Below are positions 13,801-25,734 of a DNA stretch of 64,000 nucleotides, piece by piece (the stretch's first letter is position 1; every line of letters starts with the position of its first letter). Position numbers and translations under genes: made by a program. A model generated the notes under the pieces. It searched no databases and had not been told where the DNA came from. It saw only the letters and a program-made list of their open reading frames with translations. Origin of the DNA: Patagioenas fasciata. Taxonomy: Eukaryota; Chordata; Aves; Columbiformes; Columbidae. The stretch lies in contig NC_092525.1 of assembly GCF_037038585.1 (NCBI RefSeq), positions 18,146,867 through 18,210,866 on the forward strand, given 5' to 3'.

Positions 13801-15043
13801 CAGAGGAGGAACTTACCCTCCTTCCCCATTCTTAATAGTCATGTTGGCAAGAACTGGCTACGTGCGCATTTGGATAGACAGGGGCTTGGTTCTCATTTGC
13901 ATGCAATGTGTATCATCCCAGCAGCACCATAAAAGAATAAGGGAAATGAAGGAACACGGACAGGCAGCTGACTCGTGATTCTGACAGCAGCTTTCCTGCC
14001 TTCAGGATAACGGGAACTTCTTTATCATCACCAGACTCCGGACACTTTGGGCTAAAGCATCAGATTTGTTCAGTAGAAAAAATTTAAAAAAAAAGTACAG
14101 GATCCATACCTGCACCCTCCCTCTGTCTGTTGGCACTTGCTGAGCAATCTGATAGAAGTTCTGCCCCAAGTCTCACCCTCCAGGTAACCCATTCTGGCAG
14201 CTGGTAGCTGGAAAACAGAAGCACTGGGCTTAATCAGCCCCTGTGCTGTGAGCATCACACATGCATCCTTCAAAAAACCTGGAGAAGAGTTTGAGGAGCA
14301 GCACAGCACTGCTGGGAATCACCAAGGAAGAGGAGTCCTGGCTAAGGGACTTATTTAAGAGCCAGCCAGGAAAGAATGGCAGAAACAGGCTTCTCTGGAG
14401 GTGGAGGACTTTTAGGGACATTCCCTTGGGAAAAGAGGTTTTTTTCCTCCATTCCAGAAATATCTGAGCAGGGGAGGAGAAAGAGACTTGAATGAGGGTT
14501 TCTGGCTGTTTTGACTGGGTGGTTTGAATGGACAGAGTTTAGTTTTCTGATTGTTTCCTTGAAATAAAGCCAATATTTGTTGAGCGGCTGTGCTGCGCTC
14601 AGACTAGAGGGTAAAGAAACCAGCTGGTGTGTCAGAGAGAAAACAGCAGCAGCTCCCATCCAGTGTTTTATCTCGGCTGTGTTCACTAGAATGCAGGAAT
14701 TGCACTGGGTCTCGTTCACCATTTCACCATTTGTAAGATCAGGCCATGTATTTGCTTTCAAAAGTCTACTTCTTGTTCATTAAAGTTAAATCAACATTCA
14801 ATTTACTTGTTAGAACAGGGGTGTCAAACTCATTTTCACCATGTAGGAGTAGTTACACTTATACAGTCCTAAAATTACGTTTGGTCCTTTGAGGCAACTG
14901 TGAGGCTGATGTGGCCCCAGTGAAAATGAGTTTGACACCCCCGCTTTGGAATCAGTTTTTAAAATTATTTAATTTAAATTTTTAAAAATAAGTTTGAAAA
15001 ATTCTTAACATCTATGAATAATAACAAAAAAAGCAAGTGTTAC
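10884..15043. other. Non-coding, putative UBE2U-like intron
   Basis: Contains the hAT-type miniature element (14816-14943), a poly(T) run near 13241-13258 and a GGGAT-rich patch near 11700. Open frames of up to 136 codons occur on the minus strand but resemble no family I know. Confidence 0.5.
14816..14943. mobile_element. hAT-type miniature transposon, 128 bp
   Basis: The inverted ends start CAGGGGTGTCAAACTCATTT and extend through TTCAC, with the mirror image ending GACACCCCCG at 14943. The flanking 8-mers TGTTAGAA and CTTTGGAA agree at 5 of 8 positions, fitting an old 8-bp target duplication as made by hAT transposases. The interior is short and non-coding. Sequences with the same terminal motif are known in other vertebrate genomes (from memory). 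Confidence 0.72.
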
Positions 15044-15170
15044 CTTCTGGGTGCAGGCTCTTTCCAACACACTGCAAAACCATTCACTTTTATAAAGATA
15101 TGTTGGTTTTCACCACTTCGGCTGTGTCCATGTTCACCGCATTTTCCATTATTGGATTTGAAAGCATCAC
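15044..15170 (-). pseudogene. UBE2U: UBE2U-like E2-core exon with two in-frame stop codons
   Basis: The segment is 127 nt, with acceptor GCTTCTTTAG and donor GTAACA. Read in phase 0 it begins VMLSNPIMENAVNMDTAE, close to the UBE2U stretch VMLSNPVLENPVNLEAA that follows the E2 active-site region. After NISL the frame meets TAA (codon 27) and TGA (codon 29), then continues MVLQCVGKSLHPE. That part still resembles the UBE2U continuation (ILRLFNRPLQ, remembered) and is in phase with the next exon. The stops therefore look like substitutions at the Tyr of SLY and a codon two further on, not a frameshift. Moving to either other frame loses the resemblance downstream. A truncated but expressed protein cannot be excluded. 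Confidence 0.6.
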
Positions 15171-15589
15171 CTAAAGAAGCATGAACACACATGAGTCTCT
15201 AAAGCATAAGTATAAAATCCTGATTTCATACTTAATTAGTAAAATTACACAACTCTGTTAAACTGGTTGCTTTGTTGCCAGAATAATTACAGTAGTCTTT
15301 TAATTTTAGCATTTTGGAAAAAAAGACACAATCTTCTTGTTCCTTTCAATTTTCCCCTTCATTCTTTTATAAATCCCAACAGATAGCTGTAAATGATGCA
15401 TGGCTTTACCATTTGTTTTACTCACAACCCCTATGAAGTTGTCTGGAAAAATCGTGCATACACCTGGGGGACATACTCAGTTATGAGAGGAGAGTATAAT
15501 ATAATTTAAAGAGGTGGTAGGAGGTGAAGTTGGAAATGAAGACGTAAAGAAGGGCAAAGAGCTCTCCACAAAAAAAAATCTGAATTAAT

Positions 15590-15717
15590 TTGTCTTTTAA
15601 AAAAAGAAAACAACAACAAAACCCACACCAAACAAACAAAAAAAACCTCACAACCAAAGCCAAAAAAACAAGAAGAAAACCCAACCAAAAAACCCCAACA
15701 ACCAAACCAAAGAAAGA
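15590..15717. repeat. A-rich low-complexity tract (CAAA/CAA type)
   Basis: The plus strand is almost entirely A and C, with irregular CAAA, CAACA and CCAAA units. It lies between two exon-free stretches and creates artificial open frames on both strands (Lys/Asn/Pro-rich on plus, Phe/Leu/Val-rich on minus). Confidence 0.85.
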
Positions 15718-17611
15718 GGTCAGTAGAACAAAAACACAGAGGCCCATGTGGCAAAATGAAACAGCACTTTAAGTTACCACTGATATCAGACTCATCCCAA
15801 CACTCTTGCTCGAGATTGACAATCTGATAGCCCAGAAAACTTAAAAGTAAAATTATCAGCTTCTTTGAAGCATTTTTGCAACGTGCAGAGAGCTGGGTGG
15901 GCACATGCCTCTCCAGGAGTTGACTTACATAAGATAAAAGAGTGTAAATCCTAAGGATCAAAAGAACCAGTGAGCCTGGTCTATCTAAAAATTAGCATTG
16001 GTAACAGCTCCAGTGATAGTCATTCATTTCATCGCCTGTCTTCATCAGAGTTCAGGAGTTGCCAGAAGAGCCACTGGTAAAGAAACGCAGAAGTGAACAG
16101 AAATTATTCCTGTTTGCAAAGAGGAACATGCATCAGATCCTATTTACCCCAGATCAGGAGTCATCCAGGAGTTTGTGTTTTAAAATTCACAACCACAACA
16201 TAAAGTTTATTTTAATATTTCTGACAGAGAAGACATGTAAACCTTTATCTTTTTCCTTACCCAGATATTCAGTAAAATGTTTACAGTTAGCTTAGCTTTC
16301 CACTTGTCAGGGTTGTTAAGGAAGACTATCTGTGGAGCACTGATCCACCACGTGAAGGAAAAACATCCAGATGCTGTATCACTTTTCAGATAGGACAGCT
16401 TTGTTGCTAGGCACTAGAGATCATTACTCTTTGCCCCGTATATCTTGTATTTTTAAATGACTCAAAAAAACCTATCTGCAGACTTCCTGTCCATTTGCAT
16501 GGTTTCTCAGATATGTTCTCTTTTTTCTTCCCAGGAAAAAATCTGTCCTGGCAAAACCCACTAAAATTTCTATATTTGCCCAAGACTTTTGGACATTTAA
16601 TGTCCAGGGCAGAACAACAGCTCAACACTTCCTACCAGCCTGTGGTATTTCAGCCCTGCAAATTTTGATGACAAACACACTGATCAAATGAACAGTGCTA
16701 CGCAGCAACTCCTACCTGGAAGATGTTGCTGGTTTCTATCCTGGAGAGAGATATGGCAACACTACCAGCTGACCCACAACTGTTATCCTCCCCCTTCTCC
16801 TCTGTTTATGCCGAAATGCTGAGCACTCCAAAATTAGGAAATGCCAGATTTATGGCTTCTTGTGCAATCTTACACTTGGCTACTTAGGAAGGCCAGCTTC
16901 CTTAGGACTGGGGATTTTTTCAGCATAAACTAACTTGTGCCCACATCCAAAAGTGATTTCAACCTCTTTAATCAAACATCTAATCCATTTCACACCAACT
17001 GTATTTGGAAAAAGACATCCCTCTTTCAGGATACAACTTATATGAATCTACTTCAGAATAATAATTCAATTTCTGGTGCTGCTTCCTGCTATACCATGAT
17101 ATAGTGTCCAGACCATCTTTTTATTTGTGCTTTCTCTAACGCTCCTAAATTAGTTTGCTTGGATTTGACCTCTTTGAAACACTAGCACACAAGACACGCA
17201 CACTACTTTATGGTTGGGACTAATGGTGGTTTTACATCCTCAGCATCCCCCCCGCCCTCAGCACAGCCGCTCAGTCACAGGGTTTTTGCTGTTCCCATGG
17301 GGACCTACTGCCCTCTGTGCAGCCTGAGCTCACGGTGGGAGTTACTGGAATTACCATGCTTTGCAAGCAGCTCTCAGAGTGCCAAGGGAGAAGAGGCAAT
17401 GAGCTTCCAGAGGAGATCTCTATGAATATGACCGTCCACAGCCACAGCTGTACTTCTGACTGGGGTCCTTACACTTCTGTATCCCACTTCACTTCTGGAA
17501 GTCACCATAATTGTGTTGAATTGTGTCAAAAAATTCTTCTTTTTCCTCCTTCTCCTTGTTTAGCAAAAGTCTGATTGCACTGGCACAGCCATTTTCCAAG
17601 GCAATCGTGGC

Positions 17612-17800
17612 CATAGAATCACAGAATAGTTTGGGTTGAAGGAACCTTCCCAGCTCCCCCAGTGCCACCCCTGCCATGAGCAGGGACATCTTCACCAGCT
17701 CAGGTTGCGCAGAGCCCCGTCCAGCCTGGCCTGGGGTGTCTCCAGGGATGGGGCATCTCTCTGGCCAACCTGGGCCAGTGTTTTACCATCCTTGTTGTAA
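17612..17800 (-). mobile_element. CR1 LINE 3' fragment
   Basis: The plus strand begins CATAGAATCACAGAATAGTT and runs through the block AGCAGGGACATCTTCACCAG and the GTCCAGCCTGG block. The element is sense on the minus strand and shares a near-identical stretch of over 100 bp with the copy at 46486, so both belong to the same young subfamily. It is truncated near 17800. Confidence 0.88.
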
Positions 17801-18052
17801 AAAAATTACATTGCCTTCTGACGAAGTAGATTCCCAAATGTATAGAAAAGCATACTCACAGGAAACAAGAGTTCCCTTTGCATGGCTCAGCACTTCTCCT
17901 CCTCTGTCTCTTCCACAGAAGCCCAAAGGAATGACGTGTGTGGGAGGAACTGCAGCAACGTGCTGGGTTGAGCCAGCACCCAGACCCTGGCAGTTGCGGC
18001 AGATCCTGTGAGGAAAGGGAAGGATTCTCTTGTGGACACTGCCTGCTCAGCC

Positions 18053-18128
18053 TGACAACGTGCACAGCCAGGTGGGCCACCACACAGGAGTGACAACGTG
18101 CAGAGCCAGGTGAGCCACCACACACGAG
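18053..18128. repeat. Tandem duplication, 2 x 38 bp
   Basis: Units 18053-18090 and 18091-18128 both start TGACAACGTGCA and contain AGCCAGGTG, GCCACCACACA and GAG. They differ at about three positions. The head-to-tail arrangement has no spacer. It also makes the minus-strand translation repetitive, which can look like a protein repeat but is not supported as coding. Confidence 0.85.
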
Positions 18129-18904
18129 TGGCTGAGGTGGAGCAGCACAACTTTAGATGCAAACTTTTGGGACAGTCATATCAGCAGAAATCTGAAGTTC
18201 AGCACGGGCTACTCAGGAGATATTTTACCAGGCCTCTGTCCTGCCTTGAAGAATTAATTTGCCTTTAGGAAAAAAAAAAAAACAAACAACAACCCCACAA
18301 CTCTAAAGTGTTCAAGTTCTTTGGTGCATAAAAGTACTTCAGAGACAAGAAAACATGCTACAAAATGTAACAACAGAACAGCAAATATGATTTCTAAGGC
18401 AGCTCCTGAGCCGAGCTGAATTCCTGCCTTGTAGCCCAGCACCAACAAGGCGAGACTGAGCTGGACCAGCGCTGAGCTGCGATGGGGATGCTGATCACTG
18501 TTCCTGCGGCTCACAATGGAACCTGAGATAAGCTGGGCTTACCGGAGAGGAGACGCCTACCGCAAAGTTTGTTTAAACAACATGAGTTCCTCATGATGGT
18601 TTTGGGTAATAGCAACACAAAACAGAGATAGCAGTCTGTGAAGAAAACAAGGCCACAGTTTCGTTTCATGTGCTGGAAAACTGGGTGTGAAAAGGTGAAT
18701 TTAACCAGAATGGGCGGGAAGCGCCGGCCATGACTGGGAAGCACAGCACCAGCCTCTGAGGAGACTGGTTATGGAGAACCAACACAGTGGAGAAGTACTG
18801 GATAAGGGCTGTGAGCCCTCTCGTTACCTGCCTGAGGTAACCCCCGGGGCACTGCCAGGGGCCGCCATGTTCCCTGTGACCAGGCCCTGCCAGGTCCCTC
18901 TCTC

Positions 18905-19125
18905 CAGAATCACAGAATCATTTTGGTCAGAAAAAACCCTTAAGATCATCAAGTCCAACCATTAACTCAACATTGCCAAGTCCACCACTAACCCATGTCC
19001 CTAAGAAGCTCGTTTCTGTGTGTTTTAAACCCCTGCAGGGATGGTGACTCCACCACTGGCCTGGGCAGCCTGTTCCAACACCCGACAGCCTTTTCTGGGA
19101 AGAAGTTTTCCTGATTTCCAATCTA
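18905..19125 (-). mobile_element. CR1 LINE 3' fragment
   Basis: The plus strand starts CCAGAATCACAGAATCATTT and continues with AAGATCATCAAGTCCAACCA and a CTGGGCAGCCTGTTCCA block. It is sense on the minus strand and more diverged than the copies at 17.6 and 46.5 kb, so it comes from a different CR1 subfamily. Confidence 0.85.
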
Positions 19126-22100
19126 ATGGGGAGTCCTTGCTCTCCTCCCTGGTTGTGGAGGTCCCCCAGCATCAGCTCTGGTCACCTCACACATGCCACG
19201 GTACAGCATTCACCCCTCTTCTCCGTCCTCCTGTCCACCCCACTGGCTGCCCTGCTCTCCTGGCAGCCACCTCAGCCCTCACCACCCCCATCCAGCCCAC
19301 CTTCCCTCAGACATCCATCTCATTTCCTCAGATCCAGACTTAGCCCAACGTTTCCTGTGCTGTACCTCCCTGATGTGAGGGGTGTTCAGGGACCATTAAT
19401 CTCCTTCAGCTCTACAGGAACCATCTCTGTATGTGCTTGTACCCTCAGGAACCACCATGGTGGCTGCTCCATCCCGTGAGGAGGACGCAGAGTGGTCATT
19501 AATGCCCAGTTCAAGGTAACTTGTAACTTGTCAGAGAGCTGAATAAAGCGCAATTTGGGGTGTGTGGGATCCACCAGCCGCGTGCTGTACAGCCCTGCTC
19601 ACAAGGGGACACTGACTCAAGCAGCATGTGGGCTTGGGGCAAGCAGGGTGATGTGTGTGAAGGCAGGTTGAGCTCAAGTTAGAAGTTATTTTTTCCAGGT
19701 GTGAAGTGTTTTTTTGCTCATTCTCCCCATGGCTCTGGCCACCTGGCTCCTCACCTGGCTGGTGGTTGAATCATCCCACAGGTGTGCTGGGAACGAGCAT
19801 CCAGATCCGAGCTCCTTCTATAGACACCCATCAATCGCACCATAAAGGCAGCACTTTCTGCTTTCCACAGCTTGGGATCAACGCAAATAAGCTCAGTTTA
19901 CACTGAGGGTGACACTTACTTCAAGTGTTATCCTAGTTCCTGTTAAGTTACTGTTTCAAAATGCTATTGGATTTTTTTTAAAATTATGGAAACGTCTACT
20001 GAAAACATCTGAGTGTGTATAGATACCTATACCCATGTATATAAACAAACAGGCACATCGTACTCCAAGCACCAGTTTTCACTTAAAAACTCATGTGCTT
20101 CTTATGAATCTGATATTAGTTTTGTTTTAAACTCCAACTTCTTTTTTCATATATGCTATAGGTTGCAGCATTGGAAAATGTACCTTTTTGCCTTAAAGTC
20201 AAAACTCATGAACCAACAGTTGCTGTTCCCCTTTGCAGAATCACATAAACCACAGGGTTTAGGGTACAGATCAGAAAATCAAGGCAGGTTTCCAGTTCAA
20301 AACCGTTAAGACACCATTTGAAAATGTGTTGCACTGTTAAATGGAAAATAAAGGACACCACAGATGCTTCTAATAATTCCAGTTTCAAGTCAATTTTCCT
20401 TCCTTTGTCTTAAAGAGCTTTTGATGTGTAGTCACAATATTGTCTCTCTCTCTGTTTTTAATAATTTTATATTACCTCAGCAATATAACTGTCCTGAAAT
20501 ATACTGAACTTTAATCTTTGAGAGATCAAACAGGAAGAAATATGATGGGATAGAGAGTGACGGACTTGAGGGCAATATTCTCTCCTCCTATAAAAGACAG
20601 CCCACAGCAAGATAAAAATTGCTTCTCAGATCCCATGAACATCACATCTTTAAGAGAGGCTTTCAGGCCCACGGAGAGAGGAGACTTGGGGCCACAAATA
20701 AAAAACACCAAATCACCATTGAAGACAGAGCCAAAAGCGAGCAGGCTCACCCAGAACTGGAGGATGTGGTTTGGGTGACTACATGCTTGAAGATTGGTCC
20801 CAGCACCCTCAGACCTCCTCGGCTAAGCCATGCTCTGCAAGTCTAACAGCCCAGAAACATTTGGCTACTGTCTTTTCACTGGAATAAATGTGCTGGCCCT
20901 GCCTCAAGCAAAAGAAATATCTGGGACAAAGGTGTAAGGTTACATACCATGAAGACATTATGATGCCTGTGGAGGGGAATTTAGGAATCGGTACACAGAT
21001 CTTCTGGACACAAAGGAGGTGAGCTTTCAAAAGCAGCTTAGTGCTTCCTCTCCAAAAGGCCTTTGTTCTTTATCAGCTTAACCCAATTTTCTCATTTTTC
21101 CACTGACGTTCTCCAGCAGAACCAGAGGTGGTGAAATTCAGCTTAGCATGGCTGCTCATTCCATTCCCTGACCACAGAATGATGATGAATTCATATTCTA
21201 AAGAAATACTGGTTAAAATATTGCGACATACAGTAAAGATATTGTATTACTTTCTGGAAAATTAAAAATTGACATTCTTTGGTTTATTGTAGTACTTTGG
21301 AACAAAATTCAGGTTTTGTACGGAATTGTTCTTTTGAACAAATGTGTTAACACGTCTCTTTTTGCTGGCTTGGGAACCTGCTTTAAGACACCCTCTGTGC
21401 ATGCATCAGAACTGGTTGTGAACTTGTGCTGCAAGATCAAATTCCTCACAGGTACAGACTGAAGGTTCAGGGTTTCATCAAGTTCATTAAAACGCCTAAG
21501 GATTCTCCAGAAGGTAGAAAACCTGATTCAGACACCACTAACAGCGCAAAGACTCCTGTGGATTTCAGTGTGTTTTATGTCAAGCCATAATGAGCAACAA
21601 GAAGATTTTTTTCATCAAACTGGCCTTCTTATGAGATGACCATCTTTGCCACATGCAGACAAGCTGCAGCTTTATAATGTTCACAAATTTCTAATTAATA
21701 TCTATAATTTACAACCAGTTATTGTACCTTCTGATAAAGTCACAGCTACTGCAGTGCTTTGGGGTACCCAACACCTCGTGTGACATGGTATGCAAGGATG
21801 GAAGGTGACTGAGCCATCAGCACCACCCAGCGCCTCCTGAAAGCCCAGCCTACATAGTTCCTCGTTTGAGCCTGAGCTGCACCTGGCCTAACTTGGCCAA
21901 GCTAGGCCTAATGGTATGAAATAGAAGAAAATAGGTATCCTTTGGTGAAAGAACTCCACTTTGCGAGAAGGCAAAGACAATGCTCAGATGTACTGGAAAA
22001 AGTGAATCCTGCCAATGAGCCAAATACCTTCTGATAAATAAACTGGAGCCCACAGATGCCGAAGGTATGCATTCCATAGGATTGGGTCCATGGGGAACAG

Positions 22101-24129
22101 CATGTGTTTGTGCTTGGGATAGTTTCTGTATCCCTGCCTTCCCCTCAGGACTGGTTTGACTTAGGTGGACATTTTAAAGTTCTCTCAGTGAATGCAGGTT
22201 ACAGAACAGGATCAGAACAACAAGCAAATATAATAGAGTATTTCCAGGCCTGCAACCTTCTTCCATATACTTATTCAGGCAAAGCAAATAATGGATTCCT
22301 TCTTGACAATTTCTAAATGCTCTGGATAAACATATGCTGGTATTTCTGAGTTTCCCAGCCCAAATTTTCGCACAAGTAGTTCTCCGCTTTACCTTCTGCT
22401 TTCAATTCAGAGAATGCAAAACCCCACTATAATCACTCCTCTGTGGGAACGAGGGACCCAAATCTCCATTTTGGTCTCTGGATTTCGGTCTTTAAATCAG
22501 CAAATATTTATTCTCTTTTACAGAAATATAAGCCAGTGTGGAAGGAATGAGAATCTCCAGACTGAGGGCTTACTACATAGTGTTTATTCAGAATTTTACT
22601 TGCAAACCTCTAGAGCTTCTCAGTCCGTTACTGCATTTCCAACAGTCTTGGCTGTCCTGCCTCTCCAAAGGAAGAAGGGATGATGATTCTAGCATGCAGC
22701 ATTAGGAATCTGGAAAATTCCTTCTTCCTTTGTTTGCCATGAAAATAACTCTCATCTGTACATCTTCATTCCCACCTGAGGACTAATTCCTTAATTTCTG
22801 GCAACATGTATTTTCCACATTATCTAATTGGTTTGCAGAAGATTTTTTTTCCCCCTCTAACCTCTCCCTGATGAATTCCTGCCTCTCTGCGTTTGTTCCC
22901 TGTGCATCGGTTGTGAGCCAAGGCTGTGATTTCAGCCTCACAGTTCACAAACTTCACCCGCTGAGAGAGGGAGAGAAGGGCAGGAAAAGGTCTTCGCAAG
23001 AGTTTTCAGGGGTATTGTTCAGTGCTGCTTTACATCTGTGGGTCTAAAAATATTTTAACCTTAAGGACTCGGCTTATTTTGAAATAAAGGAAAAACCCTA
23101 AATTGAGCTGTGAGTGGGCTCGCGCTGTAGCTCGTGTTTTAACATAAAAGTACAAAGTGTGTGAGGGACGATTTTATGAATCGCATTGCTGCTCCAGTAA
23201 GTGTTTGGTTACTGCTTTCCTACCAGAGTGATTAAAGCTGAGTATGCAAATTCACAGCTAAGCTTACCTGTGTGAGATGGCAGAACTGCGGGAGCTACGC
23301 CTGTATAATCCTGACATGAGGGCGGTTTGACTCTGGCGTGGCTCCAGCTTATCTTCACAGAATTGAACTGAATTACGGCATTACGCCTAATCCCCTCAGA
23401 TTTGACGTGATGTGACATAAATCACTTGTCATCCCACCTGGCAGAGACCAACCACCCGTTCCGATGTCTCGAGAGCTGGTTCCAAGGTTGGCTTTTCCAG
23501 CCTGTGCAGACGAAAAGAGACCCACCTGAAGAGATTTCCTTTTTTCCTCAAACATCCATTCGGTGAAGGCTGTTGCTTGATGGTGATAAGCAAATACTTT
23601 GACATCACTGATCATGGCATCTCAGTATCTTCTTCAGCCATGTTCTTGCACAAATGTGTCAAATACGATGCAAAGATTCTTATTTCTTCATTGACAGCAC
23701 ATTCTTTACTGAAGATTTTGCAATAACAGCATAATCTAAGGACCACCAACTTGTCTGGCTGCATACAGTTTCTTCTGTTTCTGAAACCACACACTTAAGA
23801 AGCGGCAGCCTGGCTTTAAACTGGCACTGTCGAAATTTCAAGCCCTTAATGGTAGAAGCTAAGAAATCTCATAGGAAAAATGGGCGGGGAATAAAAGGCT
23901 CCTTAGAGCATTTGATGCTTAAGCTGCAAGAGAATTGTTTGCACTGATGCAATGACTCAAAAAAGTATGTGGGAGGAGATGAGAGAAAAGAGGGATCAAG
24001 AACAACACCACAGTTACTGTCTGTTGAACAAGATGCCAAGCGAGTGCTGCAAAGCTGTCTACGTATGTACGTGAGAAAGAGCAACTCCCACTAATGCACG
24101 TTATTCAAGTGTCTTACACCAAGATGGAG

Positions 24130-25734
24130 AAATACCGATATATTTATGTTAAAACAATGTTTTAATAAACAGCAGCATAAAATACTCAGTGTTTAATATC
24201 ATCTCTGGCATGTGAAATACAAAAATGCACATATTTTAATTATAAAATAGCCTTTGTTATTACATTTTCATGCTTGCCTAATTGAAATGCCCTTAATTAA
24301 TAAATCAATCATCAAGTACTACAGTGATTAAATGCATGCAGTGAAAACAAAGAAAAATATTTGTATAAGGTAGTGGCTGAGTATCACCATAATATATTTC
24401 AAGAACATCTACATCAGGTTAAAAATAAAAAGAAACAGACCAAGATATAAAATGCAGAGATGTATTTTCACTTCTGCTGTACAAAACATTATCACACTTT
24501 TGTGCAAAAAGATAAAAATAAAGTCATATTATACAACATTGTCAACTGAGCAAAAGATTGTTTTTGTTCTGTGTACAATAAAAATACTATTCAGTACAAA
24601 AAAGTCTGTGAAAAACCGTAATGTACACAGCACTCTCGTAACTCATTAAAGTGGTTTCAAACGAATAATCTAGACTGCTTATACCTGAATGAATTTTTCT
24701 TAATTATACAAATGTCATATTCCTAAGTTGAAAGTTAACACTAATTCACATTACTAGAACTGATAGACAAAATTGCTATCAATGGATTTGCTGCCTGATG
24801 GAATGTGAGTTTCTCCTTTCTCAGGGTTACTGGAGTCGTAGTCACTAAAATTAAACATTGATCTGAAACAATAAATATTCCTGGGAAAACCGATTGTCAT
24901 ATATAAAATTGTGGTTTGGAAGCTTTCCATTAAACAGTTGCATAGCAACAAAAGGATACAAAATTTCTGCTTTAACTACTGATTATGAAATGTTATCTTT
25001 GAATAAGTTGATTCAGGTCCTGAATGCTTTCATTTAATTTCCTTTAAGGCAATTTCTTAGAACTCCAGCCATCTTTAGCAGCCAATAGCAGACGATTTTT
25101 GAGGACTGTGAGCTGGTAACTCAAGCTATTGTGCTGTCATATAAATGACTCTTTCTTTGGTCTGCATCTGAACTCGGACTCCCAACTTAAAAAAAAAGAC
25201 CAAAGTCCTACCTGAAGTAATTTATTCAGCTCTCAGATCACATCTTTGAAACATAATCCTCAACTGCAAAATTTACAAACATTGTAACTAGTATTGGAAC
25301 TGAAATTGCACACCCAGTAGATCTCTGAATATTTGCATCTCCTAAAAAAAGAGACAAATATTATAATATGCTTTCAGTATAAAAAAGTTTCCGTGATTCA
25401 AACCATATCAGAGGTTTAAAAAAAGCTGTGAAAAAGTGTACGAGAAAATGTTTTTATCTAAAAAAAATTTTAAAATTCCCCCTACCCCTTTTCGAATCGT
25501 TGGTGGCACTTAAAGAAACAACGCGTCCGTTCCCCAAGCTGAGTTTCCACATACCACACCGACCTCTGGTTGTGTCTGCCCGTCCTGGTAAGCAGTTAAA
25601 CTTCACAGAAGATACTTGCTGCAATGTCTGTTAAACAACCAGAAGAATCTTTAATAAAATATTTGCATATAAATCTTTGCTACGACTTTCTAGTTTGTAT
25701 TGTAAATAGGTATATTTACAAAGGCCTCAGTTAT
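24130..25734 (-). other. ROR1: Probable ROR1 3' untranslated region
   Basis: The sequence after the ROR1 stop codon is AT-rich and has no coding potential. On the minus strand it contains T-rich and TGTA-containing stretches typical of vertebrate 3' UTRs. Possible polyadenylation signals on that strand are ATTAAA at 25655-25650, AATAAA at 25226-25221, and ATTAAA and related hexamers near 24.16 kb. I cannot tell which is used, so the lower limit is a guess. No repeat is recognisable in the interval. Confidence 0.35.

Larger units (their letters stand above)
2461..15170 (-). pseudogene. UBE2U: UBE2U-like locus: four 3' exons, E2-core exon interrupted
   Basis: Gene-level entry for four exon-like segments at 15170-15044, 10883-10799, 7657-7584 and 2564-2461, with phases 0>1, 1>2, 2>1 and 1>stop. 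Each has AG before it, and the first three have GT after. The first matches the UBE2U E2-core C-terminal segment (VMLSNP then ENAVN). The others fit the long tail that sets UBE2U apart from other E2 enzymes. Position supports this, since UBE2U lies just downstream of ROR1 on the same strand in other amniotes. Against a working gene are two in-frame stops in the first exon and no recognisable upstream exons (HPN box, active-site Cys) between 15.2 and 24 kb. It is either a decayed gene or one whose upstream exons are too diverged for me to see. The comparison rests on remembered human sequence, so the identity is probable, not certain. Confidence 0.55.
15171..24129. other. Interval between the UBE2U-like core exon and ROR1; missing E2 exons not found
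   Basis: If UBE2U were complete, its catalytic exons should lie here. Reading the minus strand for an HPN box, a DNPEKW-type segment and flanking GT/AG gave nothing convincing. The interval holds the A-rich tract (15590-15717), CR1 fragments (17612 and 18905) and the 38-bp tandem duplication. A C-rich stretch of unknown origin lies at about 19150-19340. Confidence 0.5.

Noticed and set aside
15506-15961. Minus-strand 151-codon frame containing EQECWDESDIS, and IYTLLSYV near a GTAAGT at 15922
   Set aside because: Both pieces vaguely recall UBE2U segments. However, the acidic piece would be in the wrong order (upstream of the core exon), the acceptor is poor, and the sequence before IYTLLSYV does not resemble the E2 core. 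Much of the frame is the A-rich tract read in reverse.
20700-21030. Minus-strand text with an HPN triplet (SHPNHILQFW) and KFPSTG, considered as the missing E2 catalytic exon
   Set aside because: Flanking residues do not match an E2 fold, no active-site Cys segment follows, and splice sites do not frame a usable exon.
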